Below are positions 1 to 8,688 of a stretch of 64,000 nt of DNA, one piece after another. The stretch's first letter is position 1; every line of letters starts with the position of its first letter. The notes beneath the pieces are model-generated. The model had not been told where the DNA came from, did not search any database, and saw only the letters and a program-made list of their open reading frames with translations. Both the position numbers and the translations under genes were made by a program. Source of the DNA: Granulicella pectinivorans (GTDB lineage Bacteria; Acidobacteriota; Terriglobia; Terriglobales; Acidobacteriaceae); assembly GCF_900114625.1 (NCBI RefSeq), contig NZ_FOZL01000001.1:682001-746000 (forward strand). Reading direction: 5' to 3'.

Positions 1-1790
1 TGCGCGTAGGCGCCGAGCTCCCAGCCGCGGAGATTGCGGTTGAAGTCGCCGCCGGCCTGGGTGAAGATGTCGGGGCGGCCGAGTTCGAAGTTCGCCAGCG
101 AGTTATTGGTGAGTCCCTGGACGGTGAAGGAAAAGGTGCCGGAGGCGAAGTTGGCCTGGTAGCCGTTCAACTGGATGCGGCGGAACTGCGCGCCAAAGCT
201 GGTGACGTGCTTGCCCTGCGTGTGCGAGACATTCGCGCTGACGGAGTAGTTGTTCTCGACGGAGTCGCGGGGGTTGATGATGGGGTCCCCGACGTTGGAG
301 TAGCCCTGCAACTGGATGAGCGGGGCGCCTGTGGCTTCGGCGCGCGTGGAGGCGTAGCCAAAGCCGAAGGACTGGGGAGAGAGGCCGGAGAAGCGCTTGT
401 CCAGAAGGACGTGGTTCTGAAAGAAGCTGACGTTAGCCGTCATGACGGTCTTCGCGGAGAAGGTATGGGTCTCGGTGAGGCCCGCGAGATGGGTGTTGGT
501 GAAGTAGCCCACGGGGAAGCCGGGGACGTCGGCGCCGAGTTCCGAGTAGGGGCTCAGGGTCTGGTTGGTGGAGTAGTTGTAACGGGCGCTGATGGTGTCC
601 GCGTCGCGGAGAAGCCAGTCCGCCTTGATGCCGCCCTGATCGCTGCTGTAGTGGCCGAGGTTGGTGGTCTGGGCGAGGTTTGGGTTCTGCGCTGTGTTGG
701 GGAGGGGGTAGTAGGCGAGGTACTTTGCGGTGATGGGGTTGATGAGGCCGGCGATGTTGTTGCCGTAGGGCGTGCGGGTAGCGTTGGCGAGGATGGGAGC
801 GTCGGCGGAGAAGTCACCGGCGCGCTCGGCCAATGTGGGGACGACCACGCCGTGGGTGACGTCCTGCGCGTTGCGTATGCCCTCGTAGTAGGTGAAGAAG
901 TAGGCGTGGCGGGGGACGATGGGGCCGCCGGCCGTGAGGCCGAACTGGTTCTGCCTGAGCCGCTCCTTGCGGGGGGCGAAGTAGTTGTTGGCGTTGAGTG
1001 CGTCGTTGCGCACGAAGTCGTACAGGGTGCCGTGGAGCTTGTTGGTGCCGGAGCGGGTCACGATGGTGGTGATGCCGCCGCTGGTTCCGCCGAACTCGGC
1101 GGGCGCGGTGGCGGTGAGAATGCGGAACTCGGCGATGGCGTCGGCGGGCGGGCGGAAGGCGTAGCCGCCGTCCATGCGATTGATGTCGCGCATGCCGTCC
1201 ACGAGGAAGTTGTTGGACTCCGGACGCTGGCCGTTGACCTCATAGTTCTGGCCTGCGCGGCGAAAGCCACCCATGACCGTCAGGCTGGCTGAGGCAGGCC
1301 GGACGCCGGGCTGCAGGATGCCGAGTTGCGCGAAGTTGCGGCTGCTGAGCGGCAGCGCAGCAATCTCCTTCTCGCTGACGACTGCACCCTGGGCGATTTC
1401 GTTGGTTTGGAGACGCGTGGCCTGCGCGGAGACCTCGATGGTCTGCTGCGAGGATGCCAGGGCGAGCTGCACGGCGATTTGCGACTGGTTGCCGACGTCG
1501 AGATGAATGCGGGAGTTGACCCAGGTGGCGAATCCGGGCGAGCGCACCTCGACCCGATAGTCGCCGATAAAGAGCTCCTGGAAGGAGAACTCACCATGAC
1601 TGTCCGCGTGCCCCTCGTGCCTCTGTGCCGTGTCGGTGGAGGTGACCACGACGTCCGCGCCGGGGACGATGGCGTTGGTGGCGTCTGTGACGACGCCTCG
1701 TAACGATGCGGTTGCGCTTTGCGCCATGACAACAGTAGCCGCGAGTGCAAAGACAGCCACAACCCCTAAACACAACACCATGCGTTTCAT
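1..1790 (-). CDS. TonB-dependent receptor, Oar-like (C-terminus beyond left edge)
   Basis: Outer-membrane TonB-dependent receptor of the large Oar-like type; only the N-terminal ~596 residues lie in the window and the frame is open to base 1. ATG at 1790 gives MKRMVLCLG followed by a hydrophobic segment ending AATVVMAQS, a Sec signal peptide. A carboxypeptidase-regulatory-like beta-sandwich follows (ASLRGVVTDATNAIVPGADV), then a plug domain (EKEIAALPLSSRNFAQLG; VNGQRPESNNFLVDGM) and the start of the barrel with the usual SGTNKLHGTLYDFVRN stretch. Family members are thought to import oligomeric substrates; the ligand cannot be told from sequence. No clear Shine-Dalgarno precedes the ATG. No regulator gene is visible next to it, unlike most other receptors in this window. 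Confidence 0.9.
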   Translation of the reverse strand, partial: MKRMVLCLGVVAVFALAATVVMAQSATASLRGVVTDATNAIVPGADVVVTSTDTAQRHEGHADSHGEFSFQELFIGDYRVEVRSPGFATWVNSRIHLDVGNQSQIAVQLALASSQQTIEVSAQATRLQTNEIAQGAVVSEKEIAALPLSSRNFAQLGILQPGVRPASASLTVMGGFRRAGQNYEVNGQRPESNNFLVDGMRDINRMDGGYAFRPPADAIAEFRILTATAPAEFGGTSGGITTIVTRSGTNKLHGTLYDFVRNDALNANNYFAPRKERLRQNQFGLTAGGPIVPRHAYFFTYYEGIRNAQDVTHGVVVPTLAERAGDFSADAPILANATRTPYGNNIAGLINPITAKYLAYYPLPNTAQNPNLAQTTNLGHYSSDQGGIKADWLLRDADTISARYNYSTNQTLSPYSELGADVPGFPVGYFTNTHLAGLTETHTFSAKTVMTANVSFFQNHVLLDKRFSGLSPQSFGFGYASTRAEATGAPLIQLQGYSNVGDPIINPRDSVENNYSVSANVSHTQGKHVTSFGAQFRRIQLNGYQANFASGTFSFTVQGLTNNSLANFELGRPDIFTQAGGDFNRNLRGWELGAYA

Positions 1791-1999
1791 GAACAACCTG
1801 TTTTCCGGAAAGTTTGAGTAGAGAGGACTTTACCCGGTGAACAGGTGGTACCGCATCGACATAAAGGTGGAGATGAACGCCCACCTCAAGAGGGACTGTG
1901 CCTATCGGACGCGGCTGCTCGTCAGCCGCTGCTGCGAGCATGGGGATAGTCGAAGCCCGACCCTTTCGATACGAGGGAAAGGATGAGGCTTGGACTCCT

Positions 2000-3217
2000 T
2001 TAGAGGACGCGGCTGTGGCGGTAGCCCTCTGCGGTGAGGGCGTCGAGGAGCTCCTCGACCTGGAGACGGCCGCGGGTTTCCATGGTGATGTCGATGACCG
2101 TGTCGCCGAGGTTTACGCCGTAGTAGGCGCGGTTGTAGAGGGTGTTAACGATGTTGGCGCGGTGCTTCGCGATGAGCCTGGTGAGGTCGGCGAGGGCTCC
2201 GGGCTTGTCCAGCAGGTGGATGCGGAGCATGATGAGGCGGCCATCCTGCACGAGGCCGCGCTCGATGATACGGGCGAGGAGCGTGACGTCGATGTTGCCG
2301 CCGCAGACGAGGACCGCGGTGTGCTTGGACTTGAGGCTGGTGCGGTGTTGCAGGAGGGCGGCGAGGGCCGTGGCTCCGGCACCTTCGGCGAGGGTCTTTT
2401 CGCGCTCCAGCAGCATGAGGATGGCGGAGGAGATCTCGTCTTCGTCGACCGTCACGATCTCGTCGACGTACTTTTCGACGACGGGGAAGGTGTGGTCTCC
2501 GGCGCGGCGGACGGCGATGCCGTCGGCGATGGTGGTGGCGGCGTCGATGGTGGTGGGATGTCCCTCGCGGAGGGCGGTAGCCATCGACGGCAGGCGCGAG
2601 GTCTGGACGCCGATGACGCGGATGTCGGGGCGCGTCTCCTTGACGGCGCAGGCGATGCCTCCGATGAGGCCACCCCCACCGATGGGGACGACGACGGCTT
2701 CGAGCTGGGGGATCTGCTCGAGGAGTTCGAGGCCGATGGTGCCCTGTCCGGCCATGACGGCGGGGTCGTCGAAGGCGTGGATGAAGGTCATGTTGGCTTC
2801 GGAGCAGAGGCGGCGGGCTTCGGCGTAGGCCTCATCGTAGTTGGCTCCGTGGAGGATAACCTCGGCGCCGAATTGGCGGGTGGCGGTGACCTTGACCAGA
2901 GGCGTGGGCAGCGGCATGACGATGATGGCTCGGATGCCGCGGGCGGTAGCGTGGTAGGAGACGCCCTGGGCATGGTTGCCGGCGCTGGCCGCTACTACTC
3001 CGCGGGAAGCTTCCTCCGGGGTGAGGAGAGCAATACGGTTGAGGGCTCCGCGCTCCTTGAAGGAACCAGTCATCTGGAGGTTTTCGAGCTTGAGGTAAAT
3101 CTCCTGGCCGGTGAGGCTCGAGAGCATGACCGAGTGGGGGCAGGGGGAGAGATAGACGGAGGACTGTATGCGCTCGCGGGCGGCTTGTATGTCGGCGAGG
3201 GTGATCATCGTAGCCAT
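2000..3217 (-). CDS. ilvA: threonine ammonia-lyase with C-terminal ACT domain
   Basis: PLP-dependent deaminase of threonine (or serine) to 2-oxobutyrate, the entry step to isoleucine, in the cytoplasm; 405 residues. The PLP lysine is K54 in GSFKERGAL, the phosphate-binding glycine loop is GGGG at about 180-183, and SAGNHAQGV around 78-86 is the substrate asparagine loop. The last ~80 residues (from about 325, RLIMLRIHLLDKPGALADL) form an ACT-like regulatory domain. The short single-ACT form can be biosynthetic or catabolic; with no ilv genes beside it the symbol is tentative. A second ATG lies three codons downstream (MATMITL), and no strong ribosome site separates the two. The 5' end overlaps the damaged DUF3455 gene by 13 bases. 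Confidence 0.93.
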   Translation of the reverse strand: MATMITLADIQAARERIQSSVYLSPCPHSVMLSSLTGQEIYLKLENLQMTGSFKERGALNRIALLTPEEASRGVVAASAGNHAQGVSYHATARGIRAIIVMPLPTPLVKVTATRQFGAEVILHGANYDEAYAEARRLCSEANMTFIHAFDDPAVMAGQGTIGLELLEQIPQLEAVVVPIGGGGLIGGIACAVKETRPDIRVIGVQTSRLPSMATALREGHPTTIDAATTIADGIAVRRAGDHTFPVVEKYVDEIVTVDEDEISSAILMLLEREKTLAEGAGATALAALLQHRTSLKSKHTAVLVCGGNIDVTLLARIIERGLVQDGRLIMLRIHLLDKPGALADLTRLIAKHRANIVNTLYNRAYYGVNLGDTVIDITMETRGRLQVEELLDALTAEGYRHSRVL

Positions 3218-3582
3218 CTGAATAGGGTATCGCGGATGGGGACGCGGCTAGTCATAGATCTTCTCGAGAAACTTGCGGCGCTTCTGCTCGGCGGCAATCC
3301 ATTCGGGGAGATCTTCGTCGTACCAGACTCGATAACCGAGACGGTCCAGTTGGGACCGGCGGCGTGGGTGCCCCGTTCTGCGAGGCCTTCGAAGAGCTTC
3401 GCCTGGGGGGCGGTGAAGACCCAGGCAGGGCCGGTGGGGGTCTGCTTGCAGGTATAGATCTGGACTCCTTCGCCGCGGAGCGTGAGGAGGGGTTTGGTGC
3501 TGGGAGGAGGGGTGGTGGAGTCGGTCTGCGCGGCCGCGATGGCGGACAGACCGACGAGTAGGATCGCCTTGGGGAGGATCAT
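3205..3582 (-). pseudogene. DUF3455-like exported protein, apparently frame-shifted or truncated
   Basis: An N-terminal signal peptide (MILPKAILLVGLSAIAAAQ) is followed by a DUF3455-type core (GEGVQIYTCKQTPTGPAWVF, then LFEGLAERGTHAAGPNW). After about residue 79 the frame becomes Ser/Arg-rich and no longer protein-like, and it runs into the start of ilvA. In the neighbouring minus-strand frame the same DNA (about 3352 down to a stop at 3248-3250) encodes a convincing tail, DRLGYRVWYDEDLPEW then AAEQKRRKFLEKIYD. Upstream of the switch that second frame is Arg-rich and not protein-like. The simplest readings are an indel near 3345-3355 or a deletion joining two genes. The family is normally longer (about 160-190 residues). 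The function of DUF3455 is unknown. Confidence 0.6.
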
Positions 3583-3633
3583 GACGTCAACTGTACCGCA
3601 CAGGAGCGCGCGGACGTGTCACCCTAGAAGAGG

Positions 3634-4848
3634 ATGAAAAAGCACTCCATCGGGTTCTCTTTACTGCTTGCGGCGATCTCCGCGCTTACTTCGCTGGCTA
3701 TCGATATGGGGCTTCCGGCGATGCCGGTGATCGAGGCGCAGTTTCATCTGCTGCCAGGACGCGGGTCGCTGACGCTGGCGGTGTTTCTGGCAGGTTTTGC
3801 GTTTACTCCGCTGGTGGGTGGGCCGGTTTCGGACCGGTTTGGGCGGAGGCCGGTGCTGCTGGGTGGTCTGGCGGTGTTTGCGGCCTCGGCGCTGGGGTGC
3901 ACGGTGGTGCCGAACTTCGCTACGCTGCTGCTGTTTCGGGTGCTGCAGGGGGCTTCGGCGGGTGTGTGTGTGGCGCTGCCGATGGCGATTATCCGGGACT
4001 CGCTTTCCGGGCATGCGGCGCGGCAGGCGATGTCGCAGATGACGACGATTCTGGGGGTGGTGCCGGTGTTTGCGCCGGTGATGGGATCGTGGGTGTTGCT
4101 GGTGGCGCCTTGGCGGGTGATCTATGCGGTGCAGGCGGGGCTGGCGCTGGGGATTCTGCTGGCGGTGAGCCTGTTCTTTGGGGAGACGCATCCGGGGGAG
4201 AGGCGGCAGGCGCTGCCGGCGCGGGCTCTGCTGACGAACTATGGACTGCTGTTGAAGGAGCCGATTTTCGTGGTGCATGCCACGATCTATGCGTGCACGT
4301 ATGCGTGTATTTTCTCGTATGTTTCGGCTTCGCCGGTTGTGTTTATGGACCAGATGGGCGTGCCGCAGCATATCTATACGCTGATCTTCGGGGCGATCTC
4401 GGCGTGCCAGATTGTGGGGGCGCTTTCGAGCGGTCTGCTGGCGCGGAAGCGGCTTCCGCTGCGGATGTTTCTCCGGGTGGGTCTGGTGATGATGTGCGCC
4501 GGGGGGCTGGTGTTGTTTGGGCTGCAGGTGGCGGGGCTGGCGCGACCGGTGATGTTCGTGGCTCCGACGATGTTGATGATGGTGGCGTTCGGATTTATGG
4601 CTCCTTCGCTGATGCTGGGGTCGCTGGAGCCGATTCCGCATGTGGCGGGGGCGGGATCCGGGGCGATTCGGTGTATTCAGATGTTGTTCGGGTCGGGGGC
4701 TAGCGGGCTGCTTGCTTGGGGATGTGCACGACCGGGGGTGAATCCGGCGATCGCTACGGCAGGGACGATGGCGCTGCTGGCGATCGCGGCGCTGGGGCTG
4801 TATGCGATGACGCAGACGAAGCGGATTCCGGTGGCGGTGAAGGGGTAG
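3634..4848 (+). CDS. MFS multidrug transporter, Bcr/CflA type
   Basis: Inner-membrane major facilitator of 404 residues with about 12 hydrophobic segments. The signature loop between helices 2 and 3 is present (GGPVSDRFGRRPVLLGG), and the first helix carries the family's TSLAIDMGLPAMP stretch typical of Bcr/CflA drug:proton antiporters (DHA1 group). Members export bicyclomycin, chloramphenicol or similar compounds, or small metabolites; the substrate here is not known. It is alone on the plus strand, divergent from the DUF3455 remnant, and its ATG follows AGAAGAGG almost without spacing, so the ribosome site is unusual. Confidence 0.9.
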   Translation: MKKHSIGFSLLLAAISALTSLAIDMGLPAMPVIEAQFHLLPGRGSLTLAVFLAGFAFTPLVGGPVSDRFGRRPVLLGGLAVFAASALGCTVVPNFATLLLFRVLQGASAGVCVALPMAIIRDSLSGHAARQAMSQMTTILGVVPVFAPVMGSWVLLVAPWRVIYAVQAGLALGILLAVSLFFGETHPGERRQALPARALLTNYGLLLKEPIFVVHATIYACTYACIFSYVSASPVVFMDQMGVPQHIYTLIFGAISACQIVGALSSGLLARKRLPLRMFLRVGLVMMCAGGLVLFGLQVAGLARPVMFVAPTMLMMVAFGFMAPSLMLGSLEPIPHVAGAGSGAIRCIQMLFGSGASGLLAWGCARPGVNPAIATAGTMALLAIAALGLYAMTQTKRIPVAVKG

Positions 4849-4954
4849 GCGTGGATAGGAAGGCGTACCCCAGTGGCTAAAGCCCGTTCCTTGGCGATCC
4901 TGTGAGACCCAAGACAGAAGCCTTGGGCTACCTAGAAGCACAGGTCATTAAAGG

Positions 4955-5335
4955 CTAGAAACGATGGACGCGGCCGCGGAGTTTGTTGATGTTGCGGCGA
5001 TCCTGCTTGGTGGGGCGTCCTTCGGTGACGCCTCCTCCAGCCAGCATCATCTTTCTTTCTTCGGAGACCTTGGCGCGGAGTTCCTTGCTCTCGTCGGTCT
5101 CACGGTAGAGGGTGGCGGCTACGGTGGCGGGGCCGCGGATCTCGGAGAGGGCTAGGACTTCCACGTTGAACTCGCCGGCCTCGTTGCGGATGACGAGCAT
5201 GTTGCCGGGCTTGAGCTCGCGGGAGGCCTTGGCGCGAGCTCCGTTGACGTCGATGCGGTTGAGGTCGCAGGCGTCGGAGGCGAGTCCACGGGTTTTGAAG
5301 AAGCGAGCGGCCCAGAGCCACTTATCGATACGCAT
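4955..5335 (-). CDS. hslR: S4-domain RNA-binding protein, Hsp15 family
   Basis: Small basic cytoplasmic protein of 126 residues. The N-terminal S4 RNA-binding fold is clear (MRIDKWLWAARFFKTRGLAS ... ANVNGARAKASRELKPGN-like segment), followed by a charged tail ending RRNINKLRGRVHRF. In Escherichia coli Hsp15 binds free 50S subunits carrying a nascent chain and helps recycle stalled ribosomes; that role is carried over by homology. The ATG at 5335 is chosen because MRIDKWLW is the canonical family start, although the frame is open further upstream. The stop of the next gene upstream (5353) is only 17 bases away, so the two may be co-transcribed. Confidence 0.85.
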   Translation of the reverse strand: MRIDKWLWAARFFKTRGLASDACDLNRIDVNGARAKASRELKPGNMLVIRNEAGEFNVEVLALSEIRGPATVAATLYRETDESKELRAKVSEERKMMLAGGGVTEGRPTKQDRRNINKLRGRVHRF

Positions 5336-5352
5336 GGTTCTATTGTCGGCTA

Positions 5353-5865
5353 TCAGAGGCCGGTTTGGAGGGCCTCGATGCCGGCGTGGGAGACCTTGAC
5401 GTCGTCTTCGGATTTGCCGCCGCTGAAGGCTGCAATGAGATATCCGGATTTGCCGCGGATGATGACGCCACCTTCCCAGCCTAGCTCGCCCTTCATGGGG
5501 GTGTAGGGCTTGGTGCCGCTGTTCCTGAGGGTGTTGGCCATCTCGGAGGCCTTCTGGTAGGCGAAGGCGAGGACGTTCGAACCGGGATCCGTGGCATCCT
5601 TCGGTTCCTTGCGGAAGGAGCCTACGACGACCATTCTGGAGGACCAGGACTGGAGGGTGTCGCCCTCGAAGTAGGCGACGATGGCAGCGCCCTGGATGTT
5701 GAGCTCCTCGGCCTTTTTGCGCATGGCGAGGAGGGCTTTGTCGGCTACGGCGTCGAACCTGGCGGCACCGGGGACCTGGGGTGGGGTCGTCTGGGCTTTG
5801 GCAGCGGGGAGGAGAAGAAACGCGGCGAGAAGGCTCAGGACGGCGGCGCGGAGGGTGATTTTCAT
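5353..5865 (-). CDS. exported GlcG/HbpS-like (heme-binding family) protein
   Basis: About 170 residues with a signal peptide (MKITLRAAVLSLLAAFLLLP then AAKAQ). The body (ADKALLAMRKKAEELNIQGA, IRGKSGYLIAAFSGGKSEDD) has the alternating helix/strand pattern and the final SHAGIEAL segment of the GlcG/HbpS (DUF336-type) family, some members of which bind heme or cobalamin. Exact role unknown. An alternative ATG lies four codons upstream at 5877 (MLATMKIT), and the frame is open further to 5946; neither start has a strong Shine-Dalgarno. It is upstream of and close to the Hsp15-like gene on the same strand. Confidence 0.7.
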   Translation of the reverse strand: MKITLRAAVLSLLAAFLLLPAAKAQTTPPQVPGAARFDAVADKALLAMRKKAEELNIQGAAIVAYFEGDTLQSWSSRMVVVGSFRKEPKDATDPGSNVLAFAYQKASEMANTLRNSGTKPYTPMKGELGWEGGVIIRGKSGYLIAAFSGGKSEDDVKVSHAGIEALQTGL

Positions 5866-5988
5866 GGTGGCCAGCATACGCGTTTGGGAGAATCTGACGC
5901 GACTCGATTTTGTTTGGAGGGAGGCCAAGAGGGATTGCATCGTCAACGACCTCCCAGGGCTGACGCCCCGGGGTGCCTCGATGCAACG

Positions 5989-6561
5989 TTAGCGATTGCC
6001 CTGTTGGCGGACCCAGCCGAGGGGGACGGCTTCGGAGACGTCGAGGGAGGCGATCTCCAGGCCGAGGTGGGCGGCGCGGGGAACGAGGAGTTCGCGGATG
6101 CGGGAGGGGAGGACGGCGGTGTCGGCTACGATCGCGTCTCCGCCGTAGTCGGCGACGGCGATGCGGAGGGCCTGGCGTAGCTCGAGGTAGAAGGTGCCGA
6201 AGCCGTCGGAGCTCTCGCGGACGAAGGCGGCGGCGTCCACGATGCGCTGCTCTCCGCCCAGGGAGATGCGGACGGCCATGCCGTCGGCGGCGATGAGCTC
6301 CTGCTGGGCGACCTGGAAGGGGCGGGGGCGCATGTCACAGAGAACAAGGGTCTGTTTGGGCTTGATCCAGTGGAGGCCGGGGCCGAGTACCTTCTCCGTC
6401 GAAGCCCCGCGGAGGACGACGCCACTCTGGTAGGCGAGGATCTTCTGGCGCTGCGGGGCGGAGAAGATCATGCTCCAGAGACGATAGATGGTGCCGGCAA
6501 AGATGACGGCGAGGACGATGGTGAGGACTATCCCGGCAGCGGTGTCGGCGGCGTTGGACAT
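5989..6561 (-). CDS. SPFH/Band 7 domain membrane protein
   Basis: 190 residues. One N-terminal transmembrane helix (about residues 8-28, GIVLTIVLAVIFAGTIYRL) is followed by a short SPFH/Band 7 domain (YQSGVVLRGASTEKVLGPGL, then AADGMAVRISLGGEQRIVDA, and ELRQALRIAVADYGGDAIVA). Such proteins oligomerise on membranes and can scaffold proteases or organise membrane domains. It is much shorter than typical stomatin or HflK/C proteins and lacks the C-terminal coiled-coil, so it is a minimal Band 7 protein. The ATG of MSNAADTAAG at 6561 is chosen because upstream codons are Arg/Pro-rich and not protein-like. Confidence 0.75.
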   Translation of the reverse strand: MSNAADTAAGIVLTIVLAVIFAGTIYRLWSMIFSAPQRQKILAYQSGVVLRGASTEKVLGPGLHWIKPKQTLVLCDMRPRPFQVAQQELIAADGMAVRISLGGEQRIVDAAAFVRESSDGFGTFYLELRQALRIAVADYGGDAIVADTAVLPSRIRELLVPRAAHLGLEIASLDVSEAVPLGWVRQQGNR

Positions 6562-6635
6562 ACAGAACTCCAGACAAGGGCTCGTCCTGAAGAACGGACT
6601 GTATTTATCGTAGCGCTTGTTGGAGGCGGCTGGTT

Positions 6636-6669
6636 GTGCCCATGTCTCGGAGGCGAGACATGGGCACAC
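6636..6669 (-). terminator. 15-bp perfect hairpin after outer-membrane protein gene
   Basis: TGTGCCCATGTCTCG at 6636-6650 pairs perfectly with 6655-6669 around a GAGG loop. It lies between the stop of the barrel gene (6681) and the start of the SPFH gene (6561), reading leftward. There is no T-tract on the minus strand, so it may be a terminator-like or mRNA-stabilising element, or a dispersed palindrome. Confidence 0.45.
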
Positions 6670-6680
6670 GATGTTGGGGC

Positions 6681-7415
6681 CTAGGGGGCTTTGGTCTTCC
6701 AGGTGGCGATGTTGCCTCCGAAGTGGAAGCTGGGGCCAACGGAGTAGCGGAAGGTCCAGCGGCCGTTGGCGAGGATGTCGTTGAAGGGATGGTTGTAGAC
6801 GGCGTCCATCTGGGCGCGGAGGCCGATGTGTTTGGTAACGGCGAAGTCGGCGCCGCCGCCGAAGCCGTAGAAGCCGGTCCAGTCGGCTTTGAAGCCGGCA
6901 GGGGCGAGCTCCTGGGCAACGACGGTAGCGAAGGCGTCGGTGGGGTGCGGGGTGGCACGTTCGTGGATGGCACCGAGGGATGGGCGCCCGAAGAGGGTCA
7001 CCTTTTGAAAGTGCCGGTAGGTGAGCTGGGGTCCAAAGGCAAAGGTCTGGGTGGCGGCGTGGGTGGGGACGCGGAGGACGTAGTTCGCGGGCAGGAGGCC
7101 GAACTTGATGTATTGCTGCTGGGCGGCGTTGACCTGAGCCTGAAGGGAAGCGGGCAAGAGCTCGGTGGTGAGGATTTCGTCTCCGGTGGCGACGCTGTAG
7201 TCGAAGCCGACGGAGTACCAGGGGCGAACGTTCATGCCGGCCTGGGTGTGGAATCCCTTCTGGTTGAGGCCGAGCTCGGGACTGTCGATATCGGTGAAGC
7301 CGGTGTAGACGTCGAAGCGGCTGATGTTGCTCTGCTGGGCGTGGGCGGCGAGGCCTGAGAACGCGATGAGGAGGGCGGCGGCGGAGGCAAGAAGGAGACG
7401 GATTGGATTCTGCAT
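6681..7415 (-). CDS. outer-membrane beta-barrel protein
   Basis: 244 residues with a signal peptide (MQNPIRLLLASAAALLIAFS then GLAAHAQ). The mature part alternates polar and hydrophobic residues with many aromatics and short turns (FGPQLTYRHFQKVTLFGRPS, FGGGADFAVTKHIGLRAQMD) and ends in a strand FRYSVGPSFHFGG, the pattern of an 8-10-stranded OmpA/OprF-like outer-membrane barrel. Substrate or role unknown. ATG at 7415 is preceded by TCTCCGGGAAAACAAC. The coding frame is open further upstream to 7577 but the added residues lack any domain and would hide the signal peptide. Confidence 0.75.
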   Translation of the reverse strand: MQNPIRLLLASAAALLIAFSGLAAHAQQSNISRFDVYTGFTDIDSPELGLNQKGFHTQAGMNVRPWYSVGFDYSVATGDEILTTELLPASLQAQVNAAQQQYIKFGLLPANYVLRVPTHAATQTFAFGPQLTYRHFQKVTLFGRPSLGAIHERATPHPTDAFATVVAQELAPAGFKADWTGFYGFGGGADFAVTKHIGLRAQMDAVYNHPFNDILANGRWTFRYSVGPSFHFGGNIATWKTKAP

Positions 7416-7731
7416 GTTGTTTTCCCGGAGAGTTAGTTGAGCCGGATCTGGCTTCCACGGACGACGTGCACAATCGCCGGAAGGAGAGGCGATTGCCGGC
7501 TGCGGGCGCTTGCTGGCAGAGGACAGGAAAGACCCCGGTACGACTGCGGCGAGCATCCTAACTGAATACCCATTCATTTGTCATTTTTCTTTTTTCCGGG
7601 AATGGACATTGCAGTCACGGCAAGGCGTTACCAGGATCGAGGGGAGGGAAACAGATGCTGACAGGCATACAGGCCTGCGAGCGAAGACCTGATGGGCTGG
7701 ACCAAGCCCGACCCTTCCGATTTTCTGCGCG

Positions 7732-8595
7732 TTAGGTTTTCTGGCGGGCGCGGAAGGCGTTGGCGCGGTGGAACTCGTCGCGGAGCTCGGGGGTGCGTAG
7801 GTTTTCGCGGAGGTGTGCGAGGCGCTGTTCGAGGGCGAAGAGGGTCGCGTCGACGGCTTCGGTGTTGGTCATGGCTACGTCGCGCCACATGCTGTAGGGG
7901 CTGGCTCCGAGACGCGTCATCTCGCGAAGGGCGCGGCCACCGATGGCGAGGAAGTCGCCAGCGACCTCGGGGGCGTGGGCGAACTCGTCTTCGAGGAGGG
8001 CGGCCATGGCGGTGGAGACCATCTGGGGCAGATGGCTGACCCAGGCGCAGACGACGTCGTGGCGGGCGGGGTCCATGTCAAGGACGCGGCAGCCGAAACG
8101 AGCCACGAGGGCGCGCCATTCGAGATCGAGCTCTGCTGCGGGCCCGGGGAGGGGGGTGAAGAGCCAGGTGGCTCCATTGAGGAGCCTGGCTTCGGCAAGG
8201 GCGGCTCCGCCGGACTCCTTGCCTGCCATGGGGTGGCCGGGAAGGAAACGGGGCTGGCTGGGGCCGTTGTAGAGCTCGGCGGCGAGTTCGGCGATCTTCT
8301 GCTTGGTGCTGCCTACGTCGGTAACGAGCTGGTAGGGGCTGAGGACCGGGGCGAGGCGCTTCATCCAGTCGAGGATACCCATGACGGGGATGGCGAGGAT
8401 GATGACATCGGCGGCGAGTAGGGTGGCGTCGCCGGCGAGGGTGTTGTCGATGGCGCCGAGGCGGCAGGCTTCGTTGAGTTCTGCCTCGTTGGTGTCCAGG
8501 CCGGCGATGGAGCCGGTGAAGCCGGCGGCGCGGAGAGCGAGACCGATGGAGGAGCCGATGAGGCCGGTACCGATGATGGCGATGCGTTCGATCAT
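7732..8595 (-). CDS. tyrA: prephenate dehydrogenase
   Basis: 287 residues. It oxidatively decarboxylates prephenate to 4-hydroxyphenylpyruvate with NAD(P)+, the committed step to tyrosine. The Rossmann motif is GTGLIGSSIGLAL at about residues 9-21; LDTNEAEL follows at the end of the second strand; GHPMAGKESGG (about 135) carries the conserved catalytic His region and the C-terminal helical dimerisation domain follows. No ACT or chorismate mutase domain is fused; the mutase is encoded separately in the same cluster. ATG at 8595 (MIERIAIIG) is preferred as the family start; an alternative start four codons upstream exists at 8607. It is the last gene of the aromatic cluster and follows a terminator-like hairpin. 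Confidence 0.93.
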   Translation of the reverse strand: MIERIAIIGTGLIGSSIGLALRAAGFTGSIAGLDTNEAELNEACRLGAIDNTLAGDATLLAADVIILAIPVMGILDWMKRLAPVLSPYQLVTDVGSTKQKIAELAAELYNGPSQPRFLPGHPMAGKESGGAALAEARLLNGATWLFTPLPGPAAELDLEWRALVARFGCRVLDMDPARHDVVCAWVSHLPQMVSTAMAALLEDEFAHAPEVAGDFLAIGGRALREMTRLGASPYSMWRDVAMTNTEAVDATLFALEQRLAHLRENLRTPELRDEFHRANAFRARQKT

Positions 8596-8644
8596 GAGTC
8601 GTCTCAAGGATAGACGCTATCGCCGCACGTGTGGTGGAGAGCTG

Positions 8645-8675
8645 AAAATGCCCGGGTTTTGGCCCGGGCATTTTT
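8645..8675 (-). terminator. intrinsic terminator between aroF and tyrA
   Basis: AAAATGCCCGGG at 8645-8656 pairs with CCCGGGCATTTT at 8663-8674, giving a 12-bp stem whose outer A/T pairs provide U-tracts in both directions. It sits directly after the aroF stop, so tyrA transcription is either by read-through or from its own promoter. Confidence 0.75.
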
Positions 8676-8688
8676 CGGTAAGGCCCGA

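Noticed and set aside
1898..3457. 519-codon plus-strand frame opposite ilvA
   Set aside because: Low-complexity antisense shadow; ilvA has all PLP-enzyme motifs.
4860..4940. Short inverted-repeat-like segment (AAGCCC ... GGGCT) between the MFS and Hsp15-like genes
   Set aside because: Could be a dispersed intergenic repeat or terminator, but pairing is too short and no second copy was found in the window.
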